This document shows positions 41,439 to 50,825 of a DNA stretch of 64,000 bases, piece after piece. The stretch is from Paraburkholderia ferrariae NBRC 106233 (GTDB lineage Bacteria; Pseudomonadota; Gammaproteobacteria; Burkholderiales; Burkholderiaceae). Numbering within the stretch: the first letter of the stretch is position 1; each line of letters begins with the position of its first letter. Under the pieces are notes generated by a model. That model was not told the origin of the DNA and did no database searches. It saw nothing but the letters and a program-made list of their open reading frames with translations. A program made the translations under genes and the position numbers. The DNA lies in NCBI RefSeq assembly GCF_000685035.1, contig NZ_BAYB01000022.1, positions 62,001 to 126,000 on the forward strand, in the 5' to 3' direction.

Positions 41439-41835
41439 ACCCGGGTCATCGGGCAAGCCCAGGGTTGTGCCACTGTGATACAGGGCAGAGCCCGCTCCTG
41501 TCCGGGAGCAGCGCCTGGCCGGGCTGCCATTGAAGGGTGATAGATCAACCGTGGACGGCCCGGCCGTCCCACGTCATGCCGCGCCGTACCGCATTGGTGC
41601 GCACCGCCGGCTTTTCGCACCGAACGGGTGCGTGCCGGGCCGCCCATCGGCCCGGACAGACGCCCTCCACCGCGAACTGTCATATTTCGGCACGAAGATT
41701 GCTGTTACCTCGCCGTTTTCGGCAAGGTGGCCCCGCCACGCACGCTACGCCGGAGGCGGGAAGGCCAGGGTCCGTTCCTGCCGTGAACAGGCCTTGGAGC
41801 AGTACGCCGGTTCACGATCTGATCAGGAGCCCTGT
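41439..41835. other. 397-nt region upstream of the amidoligase operon, no certain content
   Basis: An open frame continues back from the transglutaminase-DUF2126 gene to 41530, but the translation is Arg/Pro-rich and unlike the family. A lower-GC stretch near 41680-41710 may hold the operon promoter. Several short GC hairpins occur; none is convincing as a terminator or riboswitch. Confidence 0.5.
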
Positions 41836-44800
41836 GTGTCTATTCGAGTCGCGCTAAATCACGTCACGCACTACCGCTATGACCGGTTGGTGCAGCTTTC
41901 GCCCCAGGTCGTGAGGCTGCGGCCCGCACCGCATTGCCGCACGCCGATCCTCTCGTATTCGCTGCGGATCGAGCCTGCCGATCACTTCGTCAACTGGCAG
42001 CAGGACGCCTTTGCGAACTGGCAGGCGCGGCTCGTGTTCCCGCAGCCGACGCGCGAGTTCAAGGTGACGGTCGATCTGGTGGCCGAGATGGCCGTCTACA
42101 ACCCGTTCGACTTCTTTCTCGAACCCGAAGCCGAACAGTTCCCGTTCGTCTACCCCGCGGAGCTGCAGCGCGAGCTTGCGCCCTATCTCGTGAAGCGCGA
42201 GCCCACGCCGCGCTTTGCACGCTTCGTCGAGAGCATCGACCTCACGCCGCGCGTGACCATCGACTTCCTCGTGGAGCTCAACCAGCGGCTGCAACGCGAG
42301 ATCCGCTACCTGATCCGCATGGAGCCCGGCGTGCAGACGCCCGAGGAAACGCTCGCGCTGACCTCGGGCTCGTGCCGCGACACCGGCTGGCTGCTGGTGG
42401 AAACGCTGCGCCAGCTCGGTCTCGCGGCGCGTTTCGTTTCGGGCTACCTGCTGCAGCTCGCGCCCGACGTGAAGGCGCTCGACGGCCCGAGCGGCACCGA
42501 GACCGATTTCACCGACCTGCACGCGTGGTGCGAGGTCTATCTGCCGGGCGCGGGCTGGATCGGCCTCGATCCCACTTCCGGGCTGCTGGCCGGCGAAGGC
42601 CACATTCCCGTGGCCTGCACGCCCGAACCCGGCAGCGCGGCGCCCATCTCGGGCGCGGTGGACGAATGCGAGGTGGAGTTCGGCCACACCATGGCGATCG
42701 AGCGCGTGCTGGAAACGCCGCGGGTGACGAAGCCCTATACGGACGAACAGTGGGCTGCCGTACTGCGCATGGGCGAGCAGGTGGACGCGCAGCTTGCGCA
42801 CATGGACGTGCGGCTCACGATGGGGGGCGAGCCCACCTTCGTGGCGGTGCGCGACCGCGACGCGCCCGAATGGAACACCGATGCGCTCGGGCCCACCAAG
42901 CGCGGCTATGCGGCGGCGCTCATGAGCAAGCTGCGCGCGCGCTACGGCGCGAGCGGCTTTCTCCACGTGGGGCAGGGCAAGTGGTATCCGGGCGAACAGT
43001 TGCCGCGCTGGGCCATGTCGCTCTACTGGCGCGCGGATGGCGAGCCCTGCTGGCACGACCCATCGCTCTTCGCCGACGAACGCGACCCCGCCATCTGCAC
43101 AGCCGACGACGCGAGCCGCTTCGTCCGCCATCTCGCGGGCAAGCTGGGCCTGGACGATCAATACGTCCAGGCAGCCTACGAAGACACCTGGTACTACTTA
43201 TGGCGCGAGCGCCGCCTGCCGGTCAACGTCGATCCGTTCGACTCGCGCCTCGACGACGAACTCGAACGTGTGCGGCTGCGCCGCGTGTTCGACGCGGGCC
43301 TCGGCGCGGTGACGGGCTACGTGCTGCCGCTCGCGCGCGAGCAGGCTGGCGCGCTGGCCGGTGGGCGCTGGGTGACGGGACCGTGGTTCTTCCGCGACGG
43401 GCGCATGTACCTGACGCCGGGCGACTCGCCCATGGGCTATCGGCTGCCGCTCGACTCGCTGCCGTGGGTCTCGTCGAACGACTACCCGTGGCAGCACGCG
43501 CACGACCCGTTTGCGCCGCCGGTGCCGCTGCGCAGCGCGGCCGAATTGCGCATGCAGTATCGCGAGGAAGGGCGGCCTGCAACGGCTTATGCAGCGGCAC
43601 CGGCTGGCGGCCAGGGTGAAGCAGGGGGCGAGGGCAAGCGGCACAAGCAGAGCGCTGGAGATCGCACCACGCCGGGCGATGACCTCGATGTGAATCGCCT
43701 GCCCGCACGCGGCGAATCCGCCTCGTGGATCACGCGCACGGCGCTGTGCGTGGAAGCGCGCAATCCCGCGCGCGCCGCCGGGCCGAAAGTCGAAAACGAA
43801 TCGATCGGCACCGAATGCCAGCTGCTCTACGTCTTCATGCCGCCGCTCGCCGCGCTCGACGACTACCTCGACCTGCTCGCGGCCATCGAAGCCACCGCGG
43901 CAGACCTCGGCTTGAAGATCGTCATCGAAGGCTATCCGCCGCCGCGCGACCCGCGCCTGAAGGTGCTTCAGGTAACGCCGGACCCGGGCGTGATCGAAGT
44001 GAACATTCATCCGGCATCGAACTGGGACGAACTCGTCGATCACACGGAATACCTTTACCAGGCCGCGCACGAGTCGTACCTGTGCACCGAAAAGTTCATG
44101 CTCGACGGGCGCCACACCGGCACGGGCGGCGGCAATCATCTCGTGCTGGGCGGCGCCACGGCGGAAGCGAGCCCTTTCCTGCGTCGCCCCGATCTGCTCG
44201 CGAGCCTCATCGCCTACTGGCACAACCATCCCTCGCTGTCGTACCTGTTTTCAGGGCTCTTTATCGGCCCGACGAGCCAGGCGCCGCGGGTGGACGAAGC
44301 GCGCAACGATCAGGTGTACGAACTGGAGATCGCGTTCCGGGAACTGCAGCGCCAGCTCGACCTGCTCGCGGAGATGGGCGCCGGCGGCCGCGTGCCGCCA
44401 TGGCTCATCGACCGCACGCTGCGCAACATCCTGATCGACGTGACCGGCAACACGCACCGGGCCGAATTCTGCATCGACAAGCTCTATTCGCCGGACGGCC
44501 CCACCGGGCGCCTCGGCCTGCTGGAACTGCGCGGCTTCGAAATGCCGCCGCACGCGCGCATGAGCCTCGTCCAGCAACTGCTGCTGCGCGCGCTCGTGGC
44601 GCACTTCTGGCACACGCCGTACACCACGCGTCTTACGCGCTGGGGCACCGAACTGCACGACCGTTTCATGCTCGGCACTTTCGTGCAGGCGGATTTCGAC
44701 GACGTGCTCGCGGACCTGAACGAAGCCGGCTATGCGTTCGAGCGCGAATGGTTTGCGCCGCACTTCGAATTCCGCTTCCCGCCGGTGGGCGAAATGCAGG

Positions 44801-45312
44801 CGAGCGGCCTCTCGCTGGTGGTGCGCAATGCGCTGGAGCCGTGGCACGTCATGGGCGAGGAGGGCGCCCCGGGCGGCACGGTGCGCTATGTCGATTCTTC
44901 CGTGGAGCGCCTGGAAATTCGCGTGCTGGGCCTGAACGACAACCGCCATGTGGTGACGGTCAACGGCGAACCGCTGCCGCTGCAGCCCACGGGCCGCGCG
45001 AGCGAGTACGTGGCGGGCGTGCGCTACCGCGCGTGGGCCCAGGCATCCGCCTTGCATCCCACCATCGGCGTGCATGCGCCGCTCACGATCGACGTGATCG
45101 ACAGCTGGACGGGCCGCTCGGTCGGCGGATGCCAGTATCATGTAGCTCATCCGGGCGGCCGCAATTATCAGATGTTTCCGGTCAACGCCTACGAAGCTGA
45201 AAGCCGCCGCCGGGCGCGCTTCTTCACGATCGGCCATACACCGGGGCCGGTCGCGATCGCGCCGCTCGAACGCAGCCTGGAGTTTCCTTTCACGCTGGAC
45301 CTGCGCGGCTGA
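41836..45312 (+). CDS. Transglutaminase-DUF2126 fusion, putative peptide amidoligase
   Basis: About 1158 aa. An N-terminal transglutaminase-type domain (about 1-270) begins IRVALNHVTHYRYDRLVQLS and has the Cys-His-Asp triad in TSGSCRDTGWLL (Cys about 180), TDLHAWCEVY (His about 229) and GLDPTSG. The rest (about 300-1150) is DUF2126, a putative amidoligase of the glutamine-synthetase/COOH-NH2 ligase fold; motifs TMGGEPTFVAV and GTGGGNHLVLGG are visible. GTG 41836 has AGGAG 6 nt upstream. First of three genes; the next starts 37 nt later. Likely joins or trims peptide or isopeptide bonds on an unknown substrate (inference). Confidence 0.92.
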   Translation: MSIRVALNHVTHYRYDRLVQLSPQVVRLRPAPHCRTPILSYSLRIEPADHFVNWQQDAFANWQARLVFPQPTREFKVTVDLVAEMAVYNPFDFFLEPEAEQFPFVYPAELQRELAPYLVKREPTPRFARFVESIDLTPRVTIDFLVELNQRLQREIRYLIRMEPGVQTPEETLALTSGSCRDTGWLLVETLRQLGLAARFVSGYLLQLAPDVKALDGPSGTETDFTDLHAWCEVYLPGAGWIGLDPTSGLLAGEGHIPVACTPEPGSAAPISGAVDECEVEFGHTMAIERVLETPRVTKPYTDEQWAAVLRMGEQVDAQLAHMDVRLTMGGEPTFVAVRDRDAPEWNTDALGPTKRGYAAALMSKLRARYGASGFLHVGQGKWYPGEQLPRWAMSLYWRADGEPCWHDPSLFADERDPAICTADDASRFVRHLAGKLGLDDQYVQAAYEDTWYYLWRERRLPVNVDPFDSRLDDELERVRLRRVFDAGLGAVTGYVLPLAREQAGALAGGRWVTGPWFFRDGRMYLTPGDSPMGYRLPLDSLPWVSSNDYPWQHAHDPFAPPVPLRSAAELRMQYREEGRPATAYAAAPAGGQGEAGGEGKRHKQSAGDRTTPGDDLDVNRLPARGESASWITRTALCVEARNPARAAGPKVENESIGTECQLLYVFMPPLAALDDYLDLLAAIEATAADLGLKIVIEGYPPPRDPRLKVLQVTPDPGVIEVNIHPASNWDELVDHTEYLYQAAHESYLCTEKFMLDGRHTGTGGGNHLVLGGATAEASPFLRRPDLLASLIAYWHNHPSLSYLFSGLFIGPTSQAPRVDEARNDQVYELEIAFRELQRQLDLLAEMGAGGRVPPWLIDRTLRNILIDVTGNTHRAEFCIDKLYSPDGPTGRLGLLELRGFEMPPHARMSLVQQLLLRALVAHFWHTPYTTRLTRWGTELHDRFMLGTFVQADFDDVLADLNEAGYAFEREWFAPHFEFRFPPVGEMQASGLSLVVRNALEPWHVMGEEGAPGGTVRYVDSSVERLEIRVLGLNDNRHVVTVNGEPLPLQPTGRASEYVAGVRYRAWAQASALHPTIGVHAPLTIDVIDSWTGRSVGGCQYHVAHPGGRNYQMFPVNAYEAESRRRARFFTIGHTPGPVAIAPLERSLEFPFTLDLRG

Positions 45313-45348
45313 GCCCCACCGACCCTTGATTCCAACACCGATACGATC

Positions 45349-47940
45349 TTGTCTTTCCAGTCGATCCTGCCCCTCGACGCCACGGCGTCCCACGCGCACG
45401 CCCTCTCGCGCCTGCGTCTCTTGCCGCCGCGCGCGGGACACTGGGACGAACTGTGCGACGAGACCGGCGCGCTGCGCGAGCCGTGGCGGCGGTTTTTTGA
45501 ACTGCTCGGCGAGGAGGGCGCAGCGGCCCTGACACAGTCGCGGGAAACCGTGGCACGCCAGGTGCGCGACAACGACATCAGCTACAACGTCTATGCCGAC
45601 AAGGGCGAGTCGCGCCCCTGGTCGCTCGACCTGCTGCCGTTCCTGATCGACGACACCGAATGGGCGCAGATCGAGCAGGGCGTGATCCAGCGCGCGCGGC
45701 TGCTGGAAGCGATCGTGGCGGACACCTACGGCGCCCAGACGCTCCTCGCGCGCGGCCTGCTGCCGCCCGCGCTGGTGTTCGGGCATCCGGGCTATCTGCG
45801 GCCCGTGAAGGGCTACACGCCGCCGGGCGGCGGCTATCTGCAGATCGTCGCGATCGACCTCGCGCGTTCGTCCGAGGGCGTGTGGACCGTGATGTCGCAT
45901 CGCACCGAGGCGCCTTCGGGCCTCGGCTACGCGCTCGAAAACCGCCTGATCGTCTCCAGCCTCTTTGCCGATGCGTTTCGCACGATGCGCGTGCGGCGGC
46001 TCGCCCCGGCCTACTCGCAACTGATCGCCACGCTCGCCGACGCCGCGCGCACGACCCTGCATGGCGACGAAGCCGGCGCCGCGCCGCATCTCGCGCTCCT
46101 CACCCCCGGGGCCTTCAGCGAGACTTATTTCGAGCATGCGTTCCTTGCGCGCTACCTGGGCGTGACGCTGGTGGAGGGCAAGGACCTCACGGTGCGCGAC
46201 GACATGCTGTACCTGAAGACCTTTAAGGGACTCGAGCGCGTGCACGCGGTGCTGCGCCGCCTCGACGACGTGTTCTGCGATCCGGTGGAACTGCGCGCCG
46301 ATTCGACCATCGGCGTGCCGGGCCTATTGCAGGTCATGCGCGCGGGCAACGTGATCGTCTCGAACGTGCCCGGCTCCGGCTTTGTCGAATCGCCCGCGCT
46401 GCACGGCTTCATGCCCGAACTCGCCCGGGCGCTGCTGGGCGAAACGCTCGCATTGCCGAGCGTGCCGACCTGGTGGTGCGGCGAGGCGGCTGCCTGCGAG
46501 GCGGCATTTGCTCAGCTCGACGAAGCGTTTCTCGTGCCGACCTGGCCGTCCGTGCGGACCGGCCGCGCATCCGGCGCGGCGCCGGGCCTGGCGGCGGGGC
46601 GCCAGCCGCTGCCCGCATGGCGCGAGCGCATCGAGCATGCCGCCGATGCCTTCACGATCCAGGCGCCGCTCTCGTATTCGTGCACGCCGCGCTACGAGGA
46701 CGGCACGCTGGCGGGCCGCCCCTCGGTGCTGCGCGTGTACGCCATTGCCGACTTCACGGGCAACTGGCGCGTGGTGCCGGGCGGCTTCACGCGCCTCGCC
46801 GCCGAACGGCAGACCACGGAGTCGATGCAACTGGGCAGCAGCAGCGTGGATACGTGGGTGCTTTCGAAGCAGCCGAGCCCGCCGTTCTCGCTGCTGCCTT
46901 CGCCGATGAAGCCCGGCGACCTCGCCACGCGCACGCGCCGCACGGTGTCGAGCCGCGCGGCCGAAAACCTGTTCTGGTCGGGCCGCTATGGCGAACGCGC
47001 CGAGAACGGCGTGCGCCTGTGCCGGCTGATCCTCGGTTCGCTGGAAAGCAACGATGCCGATACGATGTTCGCCACCTTCGTCGAACTCGCTTCGCTATGC
47101 GGCCTGATTACGGGCACGGATACGGTGGTGAACGGTTCGCGGCACGCGTTCGAACGCGCGCTGGTGGCAAGCCTTGGCGAACAGGCGAGCGTGCCGGGCA
47201 TCGGCCATTGCCTCGCAAGCCAGGCGCGTGCCTGCGGCGAAGTGCGCGGGCGGCTTTCGAACGACCACTGGCGCACGATTCTCGCGGCGCGCAATGACTT
47301 TCGCGACGCCCTCGTGCGCATCGCCCCTCCCGCCGCGGGCGAACGCTACGACCGCGTTGCGCTGATGGATGCGCTCGAACATCTCGCGACGCAGCTTTTG
47401 GCCATCAGCGGCGCACAGGGCGACCGCATGACGCGCGACGAAACCTGGCGGCTGCTGTTCGCGGGCCGTCATATCGAGCGCATGTGGACCATGGCCACCT
47501 TCCTGCGCACGGTGGCGGCGAACGGGCTGCTCGCGAGCCCCGAGGGCTTCGATCTGCTGCTGCAATTGTTCGATTCGACGCTTACCTATCGCTCCATGTA
47601 TCCGGGGCGGCTGGAAGTGCCCGCGCTGCTGGACCTGCTCGTGATCGACGAAATGAATCCGCGCGGCCTCTATGGCGTCTATGCGCGGCTGCGCCAGAAG
47701 CTCGCGGAGATCGAAGCGGCCGCGGGCGGTGCGCCGCGCCTGCCGTTCGCGGCGCTCATGCCCGATATCGCATCGATGCCGACGCTCGAACAGCTCTGCA
47801 CGACGGATCAATACGGCGGCTATCCCGTGCTCGTGGAACTGTGCGACCGGCTTGGCGCGATCGCGATGACGGCTTCCAGCGAAATCAGCGCGCGCTATTT
47901 CAGCCATGCGGCGGCGCCTGCGGCTCCGGGAGGCGCATGA
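45349..47940 (+). CDS. Circularly permuted ATP-grasp and alpha-E domain protein
   Basis: 863 aa. The N-terminal 480 residues are a circularly permuted ATP-grasp ligase (DUF404/DUF407 type): DNDISYNVYADKGESRPWSL, LTPGAFSETYFEHAFLARYL, EGKDLTVRDDMLYLKT and VIVSNVPGSGFVESPAL. From about residue 530 the alpha-helical alpha-E (DUF403) domain starts with SRAAENLFWSGRYGERAE. Both domains normally co-occur with transglutaminase genes, as here. The start is TTG 45349, with no strong ribosome site visible, so it may lie some codons downstream. Its stop overlaps the following gene (ATGA). Confidence 0.9.
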   Translation: MSFQSILPLDATASHAHALSRLRLLPPRAGHWDELCDETGALREPWRRFFELLGEEGAAALTQSRETVARQVRDNDISYNVYADKGESRPWSLDLLPFLIDDTEWAQIEQGVIQRARLLEAIVADTYGAQTLLARGLLPPALVFGHPGYLRPVKGYTPPGGGYLQIVAIDLARSSEGVWTVMSHRTEAPSGLGYALENRLIVSSLFADAFRTMRVRRLAPAYSQLIATLADAARTTLHGDEAGAAPHLALLTPGAFSETYFEHAFLARYLGVTLVEGKDLTVRDDMLYLKTFKGLERVHAVLRRLDDVFCDPVELRADSTIGVPGLLQVMRAGNVIVSNVPGSGFVESPALHGFMPELARALLGETLALPSVPTWWCGEAAACEAAFAQLDEAFLVPTWPSVRTGRASGAAPGLAAGRQPLPAWRERIEHAADAFTIQAPLSYSCTPRYEDGTLAGRPSVLRVYAIADFTGNWRVVPGGFTRLAAERQTTESMQLGSSSVDTWVLSKQPSPPFSLLPSPMKPGDLATRTRRTVSSRAAENLFWSGRYGERAENGVRLCRLILGSLESNDADTMFATFVELASLCGLITGTDTVVNGSRHAFERALVASLGEQASVPGIGHCLASQARACGEVRGRLSNDHWRTILAARNDFRDALVRIAPPAAGERYDRVALMDALEHLATQLLAISGAQGDRMTRDETWRLLFAGRHIERMWTMATFLRTVAANGLLASPEGFDLLLQLFDSTLTYRSMYPGRLEVPALLDLLVIDEMNPRGLYGVYARLRQKLAEIEAAAGGAPRLPFAALMPDIASMPTLEQLCTTDQYGGYPVLVELCDRLGAIAMTASSEISARYFSHAAAPAAPGGA

Positions 47941-48824
47941 ACGGCCCGACTACGCTAAGCGTCTCGCATAAAACGACCTACCGCTACTCGATGGCCGTGG
48001 CCACGGCGCAGCATCTCGCGACCATTCGTCCGCTGGCCTGTGCGTGGCAGCAGATTGTGTCGCACACCGAAAGCATTGATCCGTATCCTTCCTATAGAAC
48101 AAGTCGCATAGACGCGTTCGGCAATGATGTGCTTTACTTCTCGCTCGATACCCCGCACGAGACGTTATGCATGACGAGTGAGACTGTCGTACAGCTGTCA
48201 CCGCGCTGGGATACACTCGACGCGTCCACGACGCCCCCATGGGAACAGGTCGCCGAGCGTCTGCGCTATCGTGCTGGTGCGCTTTTTTATCCGGAGTCCG
48301 AATTTTGCTTTGCATCGCCGAACGTCGTTCCGAGTCCCGAGTTGCGCGCCTATGCCTTGCCGAGCTTTACGCCCGGCACTCCCGTTGCACTCGGTGCGAT
48401 CGACCTGATGCACCGCATTCACGCGGACTTCGAGTACGAGACCTCGGCCACGGAGTTCGACACGCCCGCCGCGCGGGCCTTCGAGATGCGCCACGGCGTC
48501 TGCCAGGACTTCGCGCAGGTGATGATCGGCTGCCTGCGCTCGCTCGGCCTGCCCGCCCGCTACGTGAGCGGGTATCTCCGCAACGACCCGCCACCGGGCC
48601 AGCCGCGCCTGATCGGCGCGGATGCCTCGCACGCGTGGGTCTCCGTGCACTGCCCGGCAAGCGGCTGGATCGACCTCGATCCGACCAACGACGTCCTTGC
48701 CGACCTTGATCACGTGACGCTCGCCACCGGCCGCGACTATAGCGACGTGTCGCTGTTGCGCGGCTCGCTTCTCGGCGGCGGCGAGCATCAGGTGGAGGTG
48801 GCGGTCAGCGTGCTGCCGGTCTGA
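47937..48824 (+). CDS. Transglutaminase-like protease/ligase
   Basis: 295 aa. N-terminal beta domain (LSVSHKTTYRYSMAVATAQH) followed by the transglutaminase core with RHGVCQDFAQVMIG (Cys about 188), DASHAWVSVHCP (His about 231) and WIDLDPTNDV (Asp about 247). No signal peptide, so it acts in the cytosol. ATG 47937 overlaps the ATP-grasp stop by 4 nt. Together with the two genes upstream it completes the module; it may cleave the peptide bonds that the ligases build. Confidence 0.92.
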   Translation: MNGPTTLSVSHKTTYRYSMAVATAQHLATIRPLACAWQQIVSHTESIDPYPSYRTSRIDAFGNDVLYFSLDTPHETLCMTSETVVQLSPRWDTLDASTTPPWEQVAERLRYRAGALFYPESEFCFASPNVVPSPELRAYALPSFTPGTPVALGAIDLMHRIHADFEYETSATEFDTPAARAFEMRHGVCQDFAQVMIGCLRSLGLPARYVSGYLRNDPPPGQPRLIGADASHAWVSVHCPASGWIDLDPTNDVLADLDHVTLATGRDYSDVSLLRGSLLGGGEHQVEVAVSVLPV

Positions 48825-48940
48825 ACGACGGGCTTGCCGTCCACGCGGCGCCGGACATCTTTCGCGTTTTCACGTAGGGGTTTATGCCCATCGTGCGGCG
48901 CGCGCGCGGTCGTCAAACTGACTTCCATCCTCCATGGCTT

Positions 48941-48969
48941 TTGTCGACTGGCTTATACCCCTCAATAAT
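48941..48969 (+). promoter_or_regulatory. Promoter candidate for phaB
   Basis: TTGTCG (48941-48946), 17 nt, AATAAT (48964-48969). The expected start would fall close to the ribosome site AAGGAGGA at 48973-48980, so either the leader is very short or the true -35 lies further upstream. Confidence 0.4.
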
Positions 48970-48983
48970 CGAAAGGAGGATTT

Positions 48984-49724
48984 ATGGCGAAGCGTATTGC
49001 CTACGTAACCGGTGGTATGGGCGGCATCGGAACCGCGATCTGCCAGCGGCTGTTCAAGGACGGCTACACGGTGATCGCCGGATGCGGGCCGAACTCGCAG
49101 CGCCGCGTGAAATGGCTCGAAGACCAGAAGGCGGCCGGGTATGAGTTCATTGCCTCGGAAGGCAACGTGGCCGACTGGGAGTCCACGGTCGCCGCGTTCG
49201 CGAAGGTCAAGAAAGACGTCGGCGAAGTCGACGTGCTCGTCAACAATGCAGGCATCACGCGCGACGTGGTGTTCCGCAAGATGACGCACGAGGACTGGGT
49301 CGCCGTGATCGACACCAATCTCACGAGCCTCTTCAACGTCACCAAACAGGTGATCGACGGCATGGTCGAACGCGGCTTTGGCCGTATCGTCAACATTTCG
49401 TCGGTGAACGGCCAGAAAGGCCAGTTCGGGCAGACCAACTACTCGACGGCCAAGGCAGGCATCCACGGCTTCACGATGGCGCTCGCGCAGGAAGTGGCCA
49501 CCAAGGGCGTGACGGTCAACACCGTTTCTCCGGGCTATATCGGCACGGACATGGTGAAGGCAGTGAAGCCCGAGGTGCTGGAGAAGATCGTGGCGAGCAT
49601 CCCCGTGCGCCGGCTGGGCACCCCCGATGAGATCGCCTCGATCGTCGCGTGGCTCTCGTCGGACGAAGCGGGTTTCTCGACGGGTGCGGACTTCTCGCTG
49701 AACGGCGGGCTGCACATGAGTTAA
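48984..49724 (+). CDS. phaB: Acetoacetyl-CoA reductase PhaB
   Basis: 246 aa. Extremely close to known PhaB proteins: cofactor motif VTGGMGGIGTAIC, CGPNSQRR, SEGNVADWEST, NNAGITRDVVFRKMT, NISSVNGQKGQFGQTNYSTA (active-site Ser, Tyr and Lys) and SGADFSLNGGLHMS-like ending. It reduces acetoacetyl-CoA with NADPH to (R)-3-hydroxybutyryl-CoA for polyhydroxybutyrate. A strong AAGGAGGA lies before ATG 48984. No phaC or phaA is adjacent, so this is an orphan or extra copy. A good terminator follows. Confidence 0.96.
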   Translation: MAKRIAYVTGGMGGIGTAICQRLFKDGYTVIAGCGPNSQRRVKWLEDQKAAGYEFIASEGNVADWESTVAAFAKVKKDVGEVDVLVNNAGITRDVVFRKMTHEDWVAVIDTNLTSLFNVTKQVIDGMVERGFGRIVNISSVNGQKGQFGQTNYSTAKAGIHGFTMALAQEVATKGVTVNTVSPGYIGTDMVKAVKPEVLEKIVASIPVRRLGTPDEIASIVAWLSSDEAGFSTGADFSLNGGLHMS

Positions 49725-49780
49725 AGGACGGGGGCCGTCTGCCTGGCAGTCTTAACGGACGGACATCCTACCTGATGCGG

Positions 49781-49814
49781 TGCGGAAGCGGGTGCGAACC
49801 GGCTTCCGCATTTT
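49781..49814 (+). terminator. Rho-independent terminator after phaB
   Basis: TGCGGAAGC (49781-49789) and GCTTCCGCA (49802-49810) form a perfect 9-bp stem with a 12-nt loop, directly followed by TTTT. Confidence 0.85.
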
Positions 49815-49940
49815 GCGTTTACGGCCGGTGTTATGCGGCAAGCGCGCGGAGCGGCGCGTTACGCGCCTGCCGCCCGGTTGACGCCCATGAGCCTTCGCCT
49901 TCAGAATGCGCGCTGTTCCCACTCCCGCTCAGGTGAGCTC

Positions 49941-50807
49941 ATGTCCGTCGCCCGGCACGCCCCGCATGCCCTGCCCGAGCATTGCCCGAATTGCGATGCC
50001 GCCGTGCATGGCCCGTATTGCGCGCAGTGCGGCCAGGAGACAGTCCATGAGTTGCCTACGCTGCATGAGTTCGTGCACGAGTATCTGCATCACTACGTGG
50101 CCGCGGAAGGCAAGCTGGTGGCCACGGTCAAGCTGCTCATCCTCAAGCCGGGGCAGCTCACGGCGGAGTATCTCGCCGGACGGCGCAAGCGCTACGTCAA
50201 GCCGCTGCCGCTCTATCTGACGTTCAGCTTTCTCTTCTTCCTGCTGCTTGGCTGGTCCGGCATGTTCACGCCGCTGCAGGTCGTGCATATCGACGGCAAG
50301 CCGGTGGCGCACCCGGCGCAGGCCCTCGCAACGATCGCGGCGTCCGACGCCGATCCCGACGAAAGACGTTTGCTCTCGTTCGCGGCCCAGGTCGTCGGCC
50401 AGTTGAATCAGCCCGAAAGCTTCGCGGCATTCAGCGAACATCTGCTGCACCGGCTGCCTTATGCGCTTTTCGTGCTGATGCCCTTGTTCGCGGCAATGTG
50501 CGCGCTCGCCTATCGAAGCCGGCAGCAAAGTTACGGAGTCCATCTGTTATTTTCGCTGCACCTGCATGCCTTCGCTTTTATCGCGTTTCTCGTCTGCCTG
50601 CTGCCGGGCATACGGTCGTATGCAGCCTGCGCTGTCGCCGTGCTTTTCGTCTGGCTGGTTGTCGCGCTCAGGCGCGTCTATGGCGGACGCTGGTGGCCGC
50701 AACTGGCGCGGGCGTTGTTTCTGGCGGGCACCTATGCGCTGCTGTGCGCCGTGGCGCTGGGCCTCGTGACGTTGATGTCCTCCGGCATCACGTTGCAGGC
50801 GCACTGA
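49941..50807 (+). CDS. DUF3667 membrane protein with N-terminal zinc ribbon
   Basis: 288 aa. Residues 15-33 form a zinc ribbon (CPNCDAAVHGPYCAQCGQ), followed by the DUF3667 helix (LPTLHEFVHEYLHHYV) and the conserved ILKPGQLTAEYLAGRRKRYV. Four to five membrane helices come after (PLPLYLTFSFLFFLLLGW, YALFVLMPLFAAMCALAY, and three near the C-terminus). AGGTGAG precedes ATG 49941. Function of the family is unknown; it stands alone. Confidence 0.87.
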   Translation: MSVARHAPHALPEHCPNCDAAVHGPYCAQCGQETVHELPTLHEFVHEYLHHYVAAEGKLVATVKLLILKPGQLTAEYLAGRRKRYVKPLPLYLTFSFLFFLLLGWSGMFTPLQVVHIDGKPVAHPAQALATIAASDADPDERRLLSFAAQVVGQLNQPESFAAFSEHLLHRLPYALFVLMPLFAAMCALAYRSRQQSYGVHLLFSLHLHAFAFIAFLVCLLPGIRSYAACAVAVLFVWLVVALRRVYGGRWWPQLARALFLAGTYALLCAVALGLVTLMSSGITLQAH

Positions 50808-50825
50808 GCGCCGCTTATTGCCGTA

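Noticed and set aside
44251..46245. A 664-codon minus-strand open frame
   Set aside because: Antisense to the amidoligase and ATP-grasp genes; no motif, no ribosome site.
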